64,000 nt of DNA from Postechiella marina. Lineage in GTDB: Bacteria > Bacteroidota > Bacteroidia > Flavobacteriales > Flavobacteriaceae. Both the position numbers and the translations under genes were made by a program. Positions within the stretch are counted from its first letter, which is position 1. Each line of letters begins with the position of its first letter. The notes under the pieces were generated by a model. It was not told where the DNA came from, searched no databases, and worked only from the letters and a program-made list of their open reading frames with translations. The stretch covers positions 434,001-498,000 of the forward strand of contig NZ_BAABCA010000001.1 in assembly GCF_039538365.1 (NCBI RefSeq), read 5' to 3'. This document shows positions 33,309 through 42,055 of the stretch, one piece after another.

Positions 33309-36230
33309 ATGACGTTAACAACACATTTACAAGAGCTAAAAGCAAAACTTTCTGGCGAATTATTTTTCGATGATTTAATAAAATCCATTTATGCCACAGA
33401 TGCGTCGGTTTATAGAATGTTGCCTTTAGCTGTTGCTTACCCTAAAAACAATGATGATTTAAAGCTTTTAATTGCTTTTGCTAGAGTAAATCAAACTAGT
33501 TTAATTCCTAGAACAGCAGGCACATCTTTAGCAGGGCAATGTGTGGGAGAAGGTATAATTGTAGATGTTTCTAAATACTTTACTAAAATAATAAAGCTTA
33601 ACGAAGCTGAGCAAACTGTTACAGTGCAGCCAGGAGTTGTTCGCGATACTTTAAATAATTATTTAAAGCCTTTTGGTTTATTTTTTGGCCCTAATACATC
33701 GACATCAAATCGTTGTATGATTGGTGGTATGGTTGGTAATAACTCTTCTGGAACAACAAGTATTCAATATGGTGTTACTAGAGATAAAGTTTTAGAATTA
33801 CATACTATTTTAAGTGATGGTAGCGAAGCTGTTTTTAAGGATTTATCTGCAGAAGAGTTTCATCTTAAAGCAAAAGAAACGTCGTTGGAAGGAGAAATTT
33901 ACAAGACGATTTATTCAGAATTAAAATCAGAAACGGTTCAAAATCAAATTAAAGATAATTTTCCTAAACCAGAAATACATAGAAGAAACACAGGTTATGC
34001 AGTTGATGAGCTGATTAAGAACGAGGTATTTGCTAATACTTTAAGCAAATTTAATATGTGTAAGTTGCTTTCTGGCAGCGAAGGTACTTTGGCTTTCTCT
34101 ACTCAAATTACTTTAAAATTAGATAAGTTACCGCCACAAGAAAGTATTATGATAGCAGCTCATTTTAGCAGTATTTCTAATTGCTTAAGTGCTGTGGCAC
34201 CTGTAATGAAGCACAATTTGTATACCTGTGAAATGATGGATAAAACCATTTTAGATTGTACAAAACAAAATAAAACCCAGGCCGAGAATAGAATATTTAT
34301 TCAAGGAGATCCTAAGGCTATTTTAATATGCGAAGTAAAAGCAGATACCCTGGCAGAGGTAAAGATTTTGGCTAGTAATTTGTTAAAAGATATCGAAAAT
34401 ACAGGTCTAAGTTATGCTAATGCTATTCTTGAGGGACTAGATATTAACAAGGCTAGCGAGTTGCGTAAAGCGGGTTTAGGCTTGTTAGGTAATATTGTAG
34501 GCGATAAAAAAGGCGTAGCCTGTATAGAAGATACCGCAGTGGCGTTGCCAGATTTAGCAAACTATATAGCAGATTTTGCTAAATTGATGCAAACATACAA
34601 TCAAGATATTGTGTATTATGCACATGCAGGTGCTGGCGAGTTGCATTTAAGACCAATTTTAGATTTAAAGAAAGCGGTTGACGTAGATTTGTTTAGACGT
34701 GTAACTACAGATGTCGCTAAATTGGTAAAAACCTTTAAAGGATCGTTTAGTGGTGAGCATGGAGATGGTATTGTAAGAGCTGAGTTTATTCCGTTAATGA
34801 TTGGCGAAGATAATTATCAACTTTTAAGACGTATAAAAAAAGCCTTTGATGCTCATAATATTTTTAATCCGAATAAAATAGTTGATGCTTTTGCAATGGA
34901 TAAAGCATTGCGATACGAACAAGATAGGGTAGAGCCTGAAATAGAAACGTTGTTAGATTTTTCTAAATCTCAGGGTATTTTACGAGAAGCAGAAAAATGT
35001 AATGGTTCTGGAGATTGTAGAAAACTGCCTGAGTTTGGTGGTACAATGTGTCCAAGTTATCGGGCTACCAATAACGAAAAAGATACCACGCGTGCACGTG
35101 CCAATGTGCTGCGTGAATTTTTAACAAATTCAGATAAGTCGAATAAATTTAATCACGAAGAATTAAAAGATGTTTTCGATTTGTGTTTAAGTTGTAAAGC
35201 TTGTTCTAGCGAGTGTCCAAGTAGTGTAGATGTGGCTAGTTTAAAAGCAGAATTTCAGTATCAATATCAAAAGGAGAATGGCGTCTCAATTCGTACTAAA
35301 TTATTTGCTTATAATAATAGTTTGAATGTATTAGGAAGTAAGATGCCAAAGCTTGCTAATTTTGTTTTTTCTAATGGGTTTACGTCATCAATTTTGAAAA
35401 AAACTTTTGGAATTGCAAAGCGTAGAAGTTTGCCTTTTATTTCGACTAATAGTTTAAGTAGTCTATTTAAAAATACTGAATTTGAAGTTGTTGATAAAAA
35501 TATTGCGAAATCTGTAATTTTGTTTAATGATGAATTTACTAACTATTTAGATACCCAAATAGGTATTGATGCTATTGCGCTTTTAAAAGCTTTAAATTAT
35601 AATGTAAAACTAGTAAAAAATGAAGAATCTGGGCGTTCTTTCTTGTCTAAAGGACTTCTAGAAAAAGCAAAAAAAATAGCTAATAAAAATGTTGATATTT
35701 ATAAAAATTTAGTTTCAGAAAACACGCCTTTAATAGGGTTAGAACCGTCTGCTATTTATACTTTTAAAGATGAGTATTTAAAGCTTGCAGACGATAAAAT
35801 TTCTGCTGAAGCGATATCGAAACATACATTTTTAATAGAAGAGTTTCTTCAAAAAGAAATTGAATTAGGCAACATAAAAGCAGAGCAATTTACTATAGAA
35901 GCAAGAGTAATTAAATTTCACGGACACTGCCATCAAAAGGCAATGAGTAATCAAATGTCTAGTTTTGCAGTATTAAATTTACCTAAAAATTACAAGGTAA
36001 CCATTATACCTAGTGGTTGTTGTGGTATGGCAGGTAGTTTTGGTTACGAAAAAGAGCATTACGATGTAAGTATGCAAATAGGTGAGCAAACGTTGTTTCC
36101 AGCTGTTAGAAAAGCAGCTATAAGCACAGTTATTGCTGCTAATGGCACAAGTTGTAGGCATCAAATAAAAGACGGTACAACTCGCGAAGCAAAACACCCT
36201 ATATCTATTTTAAGAGAAGCCTTGATTTAG
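33309..36230 (+). CDS. FAD-linked oxidase with Fe-S domains (YdiJ-like D-2-hydroxyacid dehydrogenase)
   Basis: This 973-residue fusion has, in order, an FAD-binding PCMH domain (about 30-270, PRTAGTSLAGQCVGEGIIVDVS and NNSSGT), a FAD-oxidase C domain ending GSFSGEHGDGIVRAEF, a ferredoxin-like segment with two Cys clusters (about 564-590 and CLSCKACSSECP near 625) and a cysteine-rich CCG-type domain (FHGHCHQKA near 870, SGCCGMAGSFGYE near 904). This is the layout of E. coli YdiJ and related D-2-hydroxyglutarate or D-lactate dehydrogenases passing electrons to the respiratory chain. The exact substrate is not decided by sequence. A possible -7 box TACTTTTG lies at 33232. Confidence 0.9.
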   Translation: MTLTTHLQELKAKLSGELFFDDLIKSIYATDASVYRMLPLAVAYPKNNDDLKLLIAFARVNQTSLIPRTAGTSLAGQCVGEGIIVDVSKYFTKIIKLNEAEQTVTVQPGVVRDTLNNYLKPFGLFFGPNTSTSNRCMIGGMVGNNSSGTTSIQYGVTRDKVLELHTILSDGSEAVFKDLSAEEFHLKAKETSLEGEIYKTIYSELKSETVQNQIKDNFPKPEIHRRNTGYAVDELIKNEVFANTLSKFNMCKLLSGSEGTLAFSTQITLKLDKLPPQESIMIAAHFSSISNCLSAVAPVMKHNLYTCEMMDKTILDCTKQNKTQAENRIFIQGDPKAILICEVKADTLAEVKILASNLLKDIENTGLSYANAILEGLDINKASELRKAGLGLLGNIVGDKKGVACIEDTAVALPDLANYIADFAKLMQTYNQDIVYYAHAGAGELHLRPILDLKKAVDVDLFRRVTTDVAKLVKTFKGSFSGEHGDGIVRAEFIPLMIGEDNYQLLRRIKKAFDAHNIFNPNKIVDAFAMDKALRYEQDRVEPEIETLLDFSKSQGILREAEKCNGSGDCRKLPEFGGTMCPSYRATNNEKDTTRARANVLREFLTNSDKSNKFNHEELKDVFDLCLSCKACSSECPSSVDVASLKAEFQYQYQKENGVSIRTKLFAYNNSLNVLGSKMPKLANFVFSNGFTSSILKKTFGIAKRRSLPFISTNSLSSLFKNTEFEVVDKNIAKSVILFNDEFTNYLDTQIGIDAIALLKALNYNVKLVKNEESGRSFLSKGLLEKAKKIANKNVDIYKNLVSENTPLIGLEPSAIYTFKDEYLKLADDKISAEAISKHTFLIEEFLQKEIELGNIKAEQFTIEARVIKFHGHCHQKAMSNQMSSFAVLNLPKNYKVTIIPSGCCGMAGSFGYEKEHYDVSMQIGEQTLFPAVRKAAISTVIAANGTSCRHQIKDGTTREAKHPISILREALI

Positions 36231-36244
36231 GTGTATGGGTTTGT

Positions 36245-36571
36245 TTAATGCGATACAACTTTTAATCCTACTATAGATGTTATAAGGGTTGTTATAAAAA
36301 ATAACCTCCAAAATGTAGCGGGTTCTTTAAAAACAAGAATGCCAATTATAGCGGTGCCTACTGCACCAATACCTGTCCAAACAGCATAAGCGGTACCAAT
36401 AGGTAGTTCTTGTGTTGCTTTTATTAGTAAAAACATGCTAATGGCTAAGAAAATTATAAAGCCAATGTACCAGTATGTAGTTTCGGTTCCAGAAGATTCT
36501 TTAGCTTTTCCTAAACAGGCAGCAAAAGCAACTTCGCAAAGCCCTGCAATAATTAATAAAATCCAATTCAT
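36245..36571 (-). CDS. Small multidrug resistance (SMR) transporter, SugE/Gdx-like
   Basis: This 108-residue protein has four membrane helices, the essential Glu13 in IIAGLCEVAFA, and PIGTAYAVWTGIGAVGTAIIG, the SMR signature in the form seen in SugE/Gdx. Gdx proteins export guanidinium in exchange for protons. The residues after Glu13 (CLGKAKESSG) differ from the usual LKYT of Gdx. No guanidine-riboswitch-like leader is evident. It converges on the oxidase gene with 14 bp between. Confidence 0.88.
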   Translation of the reverse strand: MNWILLIIAGLCEVAFAACLGKAKESSGTETTYWYIGFIIFLAISMFLLIKATQELPIGTAYAVWTGIGAVGTAIIGILVFKEPATFWRLFFITTLITSIVGLKVVSH

Positions 36572-36595
36572 GTTTAAAGCGTTTCGTGTTGGGGT

Positions 36596-37048
36596 TTAAA
36601 AATGCATTTTCATGCCTTCGTGAGAATCTATAAACCCTAGTTTTTTATAGAAATTTATAGCCTTAGGGCGCAGTTTATCGCTTGTTAATTGTAATATACG
36701 CACATTTTTTTCTTTAGCTCTTTTTATGGTCCAATCAAATATGGTTTTACCTACACCAAGTCCGCGTTGATCTTTTCTTACTTGAACAGATTCTACTTGC
36801 GCTCGCAACCCGCCATAATAGTTCATGTATTGTATATAAGAAAGTTGAAAAGTAGCAATAATCTCTTTATTATCATTTTCAACAACCATTAACTCTTGGT
36901 TCTTATCAGCATCTATGGCCTTAAAAGCATTTAAATAGGTTTCGGGTAAAGGTTTGTTTAACTGCTCTCTTTTTTTTCCTAAGGGGTCGTCTGCAAATAA
37001 ACTTACTATTTGGTATATGTCTTTTTCGGTAGCTCTTCTAAAGTTCAT
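36596..37048 (-). CDS. GNAT-family N-acetyltransferase
   Basis: This 150-residue GNAT protein has the acetyl-CoA loop VRKDQRGLGVGKTIFDWTIKRA-type motif (R-x-x-G-x-G/A) near 93-115 and LRPKAINFYKKLGF near the end. It acetylates an amine of unknown identity. It lies 24 bp upstream of the SMR gene on the same strand, so the two may be cotranscribed. Confidence 0.88.
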   Translation of the reverse strand: MNFRRATEKDIYQIVSLFADDPLGKKREQLNKPLPETYLNAFKAIDADKNQELMVVENDNKEIIATFQLSYIQYMNYYGGLRAQVESVQVRKDQRGLGVGKTIFDWTIKRAKEKNVRILQLTSDKLRPKAINFYKKLGFIDSHEGMKMHF

Positions 37049-37197
37049 TCTAGATTAAATTTTAAAAAAAATAAACGCATTGTATATAGTAAAGCAATGC
37101 GTTTAAAGGATATTGTAAACTTTAATCAAAAATAATAAATTTAAAGCACCTTTGGCTAATTAAAAGCGAGTCTATATTATTAAAAAAATCTTAAAAA

Positions 37198-38055
37198 TTA
37201 AGGTTTTATAGTTTGTTTCTTTTTCTGCGGATTAAAAATTGTAATAGCAGCAATTAAATCTTTCATTTCCATGCTTTTTACGTCTTCATCAGCATAAAAA
37301 GGCGATAATTTATCTTCGCTATATACGTAGGTTTTCCAGCGTTTAAATTGGTATTCTAGGGCAGTAAAGTGTTCTACCCAATCGCCAGAGTTTAAGTAAA
37401 GTGTTTTACCGTGCTTGTTCTCTTTGTATTCCATTTTTGGTTGGTGTATGTGCCCGCACACCACATAATCGTAATTGTTTTCTATTGCTAAATCAGATAT
37501 TACATTTTCGTAATCATTAATGTATTTATCAGAGTTTTTGGTGTTGTTTTTAATTTTTCTAGAAAGCGAAAGCTTTTCTTTACCTAACCTCTCTAAAATC
37601 CAGTTAGTAAATCTGTTAATATGTATAAGTATGTTGTAGCCATAACCCCCAAACTTAGCAATCCATTTTGTGTTAGGAATAGAAAGATCGAATACATCAC
37701 CATGAAAAAACCAACCACTTTTACCGTCTAAATTTAAAACCAACTTGTTCACAATAGTAATATTACCAATAGTCATGTTGCTAAATTTACGTAACATTTC
37801 GTCGTGGTTTCCAGTTATATAGATAATTTCTACACCACTAGCGCTCATATCCATAATTTTTTTAATTACCTTAAGGTGCGATTTAGGAAAATAACGTTTG
37901 CTAAATTGCCAAATATCAATAATATCGCCATTTAAAATTAATTTTTTAGGCTGAATACTATTTAGGTAAGTTAATAATTGTTTCGCGTGGCACTCGTAAC
38001 TGCCAAGATGAACGTCGGATATTACTACGACTTCTATTTTTCGTTTTGTTTTCAA
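37198..38055 (-). CDS. LpxH-like metallophosphoesterase (UDP-2,3-diacylglucosamine diphosphatase family)
   Basis: This 285-residue calcineurin-like phosphoesterase has all metal motifs: ISDVHLGS (Asp14, His16), NGDIIDIW (Asp44), GNHDE (83-87), HGDVFD and GHIHQP. Family members cleave UDP-2,3-diacylglucosamine to lipid X at the cytoplasmic membrane. Flavobacteria carry several related copies, so this may be a paralogue and not the main LpxH. It is divergent from aroC. Confidence 0.85.
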   Translation of the reverse strand: MKTKRKIEVVVISDVHLGSYECHAKQLLTYLNSIQPKKLILNGDIIDIWQFSKRYFPKSHLKVIKKIMDMSASGVEIIYITGNHDEMLRKFSNMTIGNITIVNKLVLNLDGKSGWFFHGDVFDLSIPNTKWIAKFGGYGYNILIHINRFTNWILERLGKEKLSLSRKIKNNTKNSDKYINDYENVISDLAIENNYDYVVCGHIHQPKMEYKENKHGKTLYLNSGDWVEHFTALEYQFKRWKTYVYSEDKLSPFYADEDVKSMEMKDLIAAITIFNPQKKKQTIKP

Positions 38056-38321
38056 TATCGGCTGGATTTTAATAACATAAAGAACGAAAATTAGTATTAC
38101 TTAATGATTACCATATATTTATGTAACTATCAGTTTATTGTTAAGCTACTGTAATACTATTTGCTTATTTTTTCTTAATTGTTTGGTTTTTATGCTTTTA
38201 TTTACCTTTTTAAAAATCTATTTTTTACAAGCTTAAAATAAATACTACAAATCGTTTTTTAGTGTAATATTTAGAACAATTAATGTGTAAAAAAGCATTA
38301 TTTTAGCGAAAAAAATATATT

Positions 38322-39383
38322 ATGGCAGGCAATTCTTTTGGAAAACTATTTAATCTTACAACTTATGGCGAATCTCACGGACCTGCATTAGGTGGTGTAA
38401 TAGATGGGTGCCCATCTGGTATTGAGTTAGATTTAGATGAGATTCAAAACGAATTAAACCGAAGAAAGCCAGGACAATCTGCCATAGTAACCCAACGTAA
38501 AGAACCAGATACCGTAAAGTTTTATTCTGGAGTTTTCGAAGGAGTAACAACAGGAACTTCTATTGGTTTTGTAATAGAAAATACCAACCAGAAATCTCAC
38601 GACTATTCGCATATTAAAGATAGTTATAGACCAAGCCATGCCGATTATACTTACGATAAAAAATATGGTGTTAGAGATTATCGTGGTGGTGGTCGTAGTT
38701 CTGCACGCGAAACCGCATGTCGTGTTGTAGCTGGCGCTATCGCTAAACAAATGTTAAAAGGTGTAGAAATACAAGCCTATGTGTCTGGAGTTGGTACCAT
38801 GCGATTAGATAAACCATACACTGAGTTAGATCTTACTAAAACAGAATCGAATATTGTGCGTTGCCCAGATCAAGATATGGCAGCAAGCATGGAAACCTAT
38901 ATAAAAGAAGTACGTGGTAAAGGCGATACTGTTGGCGGTATTGTAAGTTGTGTAATTAAAAATGTACCCGTTGGTTTAGGCGAACCGGTTTTCGATAAAT
39001 TACATGCCGAGTTAGGCAAAGCCATGTTGTCTATAAACGCTGTAAAAGGTTTTGAGTATGGTAGTGGTTTTCATGGTAGTACAATGTACGGTAGCGATCA
39101 TAACGATGCATTTAATAACGATGGCACAACAAAAACCAATTACTCTGGAGGTATTCAAGGAGGAATAAGTAACGGAATGGATATTTATTTTAACGTTGCC
39201 TTTAAGCCTGTAGCAACGCTTATTCAAAAGTACGAAACCATAGATAAAAATGGTAACACCGTAGAAATGCAAGGTAAAGGGCGTCACGATCCATGTGTTG
39301 TACCAAGAGCTGTGCCTATTGTAGAAGCTATGGCAGCCTTAGTAATTGCCGATTTTTTCTTAATAAATAAAGTTTATAGTTAG
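38322..39383 (+). CDS. aroC: Chorismate synthase
   Basis: This 353-residue enzyme begins MAGNSFGKLFNLTTYGESHGPALGGVIDGCPSG in frame, the family N-terminus with its FMN-contacting GESHG, and has RYRGGGRSSARET-like DYRGGGRSSARET, and GIQGGISNG and KGRHDPCVVPRAVPI later. It converts EPSP to chorismate, the last step of the shikimate pathway, using reduced FMN. It is a single-gene unit with no other aro genes nearby. Confidence 0.97.
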   Translation: MAGNSFGKLFNLTTYGESHGPALGGVIDGCPSGIELDLDEIQNELNRRKPGQSAIVTQRKEPDTVKFYSGVFEGVTTGTSIGFVIENTNQKSHDYSHIKDSYRPSHADYTYDKKYGVRDYRGGGRSSARETACRVVAGAIAKQMLKGVEIQAYVSGVGTMRLDKPYTELDLTKTESNIVRCPDQDMAASMETYIKEVRGKGDTVGGIVSCVIKNVPVGLGEPVFDKLHAELGKAMLSINAVKGFEYGSGFHGSTMYGSDHNDAFNNDGTTKTNYSGGIQGGISNGMDIYFNVAFKPVATLIQKYETIDKNGNTVEMQGKGRHDPCVVPRAVPIVEAMAALVIADFFLINKVYS

Positions 39384-39390
39384 AAGCTAT

Positions 39391-39530
39391 TTCCCGCTTT
39401 CCACTATATCTTTTTAAAACGTAATTGCTAAAAGCAAGTATTCGTGGCCTATTTTTATTTTAGTGTCAGCCCAAGTATAACGGTTTTAAGTTATTAAAAA
39501 GGATGTCGTATCAATCGGGGCTAAGCCACC
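39391..39530. repeat. Composite inverted-repeat intergenic element (copy B)
   Basis: The left arm CCCGCTTTCCACTATATC plus a T-run (39393-39415) and the right arm A-run plus GGATGTCGTATCAATCGGGG (39496-39520) form an imperfect inverted repeat. Partly complementary inner arms (TTAAAACG and CGGTTTTAA) lie inside it. The order GCTTTC, T-run, variable middle, A-run with GGA, AATC and CTAAG matches copy A at 19160-19268. It starts 7 bp after the aroC stop and has no coding potential. It could act as a terminator-like or REP-like element. Confidence 0.5.
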
Positions 39531-39621
39531 AGTAAAGGCCTGTTTTTTAATTAAAGTAAGTGTTTGTTTAAAGCTGTAGGTGTTGGTTTTTAATATGTAA
39601 TATTTTTAAGAAGAGTTTAAT

Positions 39622-40314
39622 TTATTGCTTTATTGCGTTTTTCTTTCTTAAATCTATCTTATAAAAAAGACCTAATTGTAAGCGGTGTAAGTCTAACCCT
39701 TTTATTTTTCGGTTTAAATAGCCCACTTGTATATTAGCAGATTTAAAAATGTTAATACCCAATGCAGCATAAGCTCTATTTTCTGTAAACTGGTCGGTAT
39801 CTTTGGTTTTTACAACAACTAAAAATTCGTTGTTTAGCCTAATAAATAATGCGTTATTAAGTTTTATTTTAGTGCCCAATCTATAACGTAAACGGTTTAA
39901 TAAAATGTTATTTGCAGGCTTATTTAAAAAGCGTTGTTCTACTCTAAACCTATGGTCTATTGGTAGTTTTGCTAATTTATGTTTGTAGCTAATTTGCTCC
40001 ATTAATCTATTTTCGTAGGTATGCGCACTTTCTTTTTTAAAACCACTATCTATATCCATAAAACCGTAAGCAAACGAGGTTGTAAGTTTATTAGAAACAC
40101 GATAATTAACAGCAAGACTAGTAAACAGAAAGTTAAAATTGTCTGCAATTTTGTAATGCCAAGATTGCAATGTGTTACTAAAACTCATTTTGTTAGATAT
40201 TGTATAAGTACCAGATGTTGTAAACCAAGAACCTAATTGGTCTTCTACAGGTGTTTGACTAAGCGTAATGTTTATACTAAGCAGTAATACTATAAGGGCT
40301 ATATAATATTTCAT
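39622..40314 (-). CDS. DUF2490 family outer-membrane protein
   Basis: This 230-residue protein has a signal peptide ending TLSQ and the DUF2490 pattern: an early LGSWFTTSGTYTISNKMSFSNTLQSWHY-type strand series, repeated LxTxFAYGFMD and RVEQRF strands, and a late IQVGYLNRK then LGLFYKIDL. It is predicted to be a 12-strand outer-membrane barrel. Its cargo is unknown. It follows pckA on the minus strand but is separated by a terminator. Confidence 0.87.
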   Translation of the reverse strand: MKYYIALIVLLLSINITLSQTPVEDQLGSWFTTSGTYTISNKMSFSNTLQSWHYKIADNFNFLFTSLAVNYRVSNKLTTSFAYGFMDIDSGFKKESAHTYENRLMEQISYKHKLAKLPIDHRFRVEQRFLNKPANNILLNRLRYRLGTKIKLNNALFIRLNNEFLVVVKTKDTDQFTENRAYAALGINIFKSANIQVGYLNRKIKGLDLHRLQLGLFYKIDLRKKNAIKQ

Positions 40315-40340
40315 CTTAAAAAAATATAAGAATTAATAAT

Positions 40341-40370
40341 AAAAAGGAGCTCTATTAGAGCTCCTTTTTT
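40341..40370. terminator. Bidirectional-looking terminator after pckA
   Basis: AAAAAGGAGCTC / GAGCTCCTTTTTT with a 5-nt loop. Transcription from pckA runs into it on the minus strand. Confidence 0.9.
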
Positions 40371-40387
40371 GGTTAAATAAGAACCTA

Positions 40388-42019
40388 CTAAAAGTGTTCG
40401 TGTAAGTGATGGTGTTCATCAATTAACGGGCCACCTTCAATAATTTGTTCGGATGCTTGATGAGCAAATTTCTCAAAGTTTAAGTGAAATGAGTGTGCTA
40501 AGTGTATAGCTTTACCAACATAGTCTCCTTTTTTAAGCCAAGTATTCATTGGGTCTAAAATCTCTGATGGTACACCAGGACAGTATTTAGGCATAAATAA
40601 CCCGAATATAAAGTTTTGTTCGTAGTCTACATTATCTAACTCTCCGTTAAGTATAGCAGTAATCATGGCTCTTGTATACTTTAATTTTATACGCGACCCC
40701 ACACCGTAAGGTCCTGCGCTCCATCCTGTATTAATTAGCCAAACATTTACGCCAGCTTCAGTCATTTTTTTGCTTAACATTTCGCCATAAACGGTAGGGT
40801 GTAATGGCATAAAAGGCTCTCCAAAACAAGCAGAGAAAGACGGTACAGGCTCTGTTATACCAGCCTCTGTTCCTGCAACTTTAGCGGTATACCCAGAAAT
40901 AAAGTGGTAAGCAGCTTGTCCTGGTGTTAATTTAGATACAGGAGGCAATACACCAAAAGCATCGCAAGTTAAAAAGAAAATGTTTTTAGGGTTGTTAGCA
41001 TATAGCGTTTCCTGTATGTTGTCTATATGGTAAATAGGGTAGCTTACACGTGTATTTTGGGTAATGCTACTATCTTCATAATCTGGTTCTCCATTGTCTT
41101 TAATAACAATGTTTTCTAGTAAAGCTCCTGGTTTAACAGCTCTAAAAATGTCTGGTTCTTTTTCTTCGGATAAGTCGATTACTTTAGCATAGCAGCCACC
41201 TTCAAAGTTAAATATGGTGTTGTCTTTTGTCCATCCATGTTCGTCATCACCAATTAGTTTTCTTTCAGGATCTGCAGAAAGTGTTGTTTTTCCGGTTCCA
41301 GATAATCCAAAGAAAATTGCAGTATCGCCATATTTGCCAACATTAGCAGAGCAGTGCATTGGTAACACGTCTCTTTCGGTTGGTAAAATCATGTTTAGAG
41401 CAGAGAAAATACCTTTTTTCATTTCTCCTGTATACGCAGATCCTCCAATTAAAGCTATCTTTTTTGTAAAGTTTATAATAGAGAAATTACCTTGGCGTAT
41501 ACCGTATGCTTTTGGGTCTGGACACTCGTAACCCGGTGCATCAAGTATTAACCAATCTTCGTTAAAGTTTTCTAATTCTTTTTCGCTAGGTCTTAAAAAC
41601 ATGTTGAAAACAAACATGTTAGACCAAGGGAATTCTGTTATTGTTCTTATATTAGTTCTATATTCTGGTTCTGCGCATACATAGCCATCTCTTACATAAA
41701 TTTCTTTTCCAGAAAGGTATGTTGTAACTTCTTTTTCAAGTTTATCAAAGTTTTCTGGAGAAATAGCTTTATTTGTTTTTCCCCACCATACTTTTTCTGT
41801 GGTATAATTGTCTTTTACAATAAATCGATCTTGTGGAGATCGTCCTGTAAATTTTCCTGTATTAATAGCAAGAGTTCCATTGGCAGTTTCTTTACCTAAG
41901 TTTTTTTCAACAGTAATTTTCTGAAGTTTTTTAGGAGATAAATTCCAATGTGCAGTAACGTCTTTTAATCCGTATTTTTCTAAATCAGGATTTTTTGTAG
42001 TGATGATTGCTTCTTTCAT
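40388..42019 (-). CDS. pckA: Phosphoenolpyruvate carboxykinase (ATP)
   Basis: This 543-residue enzyme has the ATP-PEPCK signature: GLSGTGKTTLSADP kinase-1 loop (238-251), LIGDDEHGW, MHCSANVG (221-228) and the C-terminal YTAKVAGTEAG. It forms phosphoenolpyruvate from oxaloacetate with ATP, the entry to gluconeogenesis. The SLC13 permease gene ends 36 bp upstream on the same strand; the pair could link uptake of dicarboxylates to gluconeogenesis. Confidence 0.97.
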   Translation of the reverse strand: MKEAIITTKNPDLEKYGLKDVTAHWNLSPKKLQKITVEKNLGKETANGTLAINTGKFTGRSPQDRFIVKDNYTTEKVWWGKTNKAISPENFDKLEKEVTTYLSGKEIYVRDGYVCAEPEYRTNIRTITEFPWSNMFVFNMFLRPSEKELENFNEDWLILDAPGYECPDPKAYGIRQGNFSIINFTKKIALIGGSAYTGEMKKGIFSALNMILPTERDVLPMHCSANVGKYGDTAIFFGLSGTGKTTLSADPERKLIGDDEHGWTKDNTIFNFEGGCYAKVIDLSEEKEPDIFRAVKPGALLENIVIKDNGEPDYEDSSITQNTRVSYPIYHIDNIQETLYANNPKNIFFLTCDAFGVLPPVSKLTPGQAAYHFISGYTAKVAGTEAGITEPVPSFSACFGEPFMPLHPTVYGEMLSKKMTEAGVNVWLINTGWSAGPYGVGSRIKLKYTRAMITAILNGELDNVDYEQNFIFGLFMPKYCPGVPSEILDPMNTWLKKGDYVGKAIHLAHSFHLNFEKFAHQASEQIIEGGPLIDEHHHLHEHF

Positions 42020-42055
42020 TTTAATTCAATTTAAAGGTTCCTATTAATAATTATT

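Noticed and set aside
36245..36571. Guanidine riboswitch controlling the SugE/Gdx-like gene
   Set aside because: Only 24 bp separate it from the upstream GNAT gene, leaving no room, and no riboswitch-like motif was seen before the GNAT gene.
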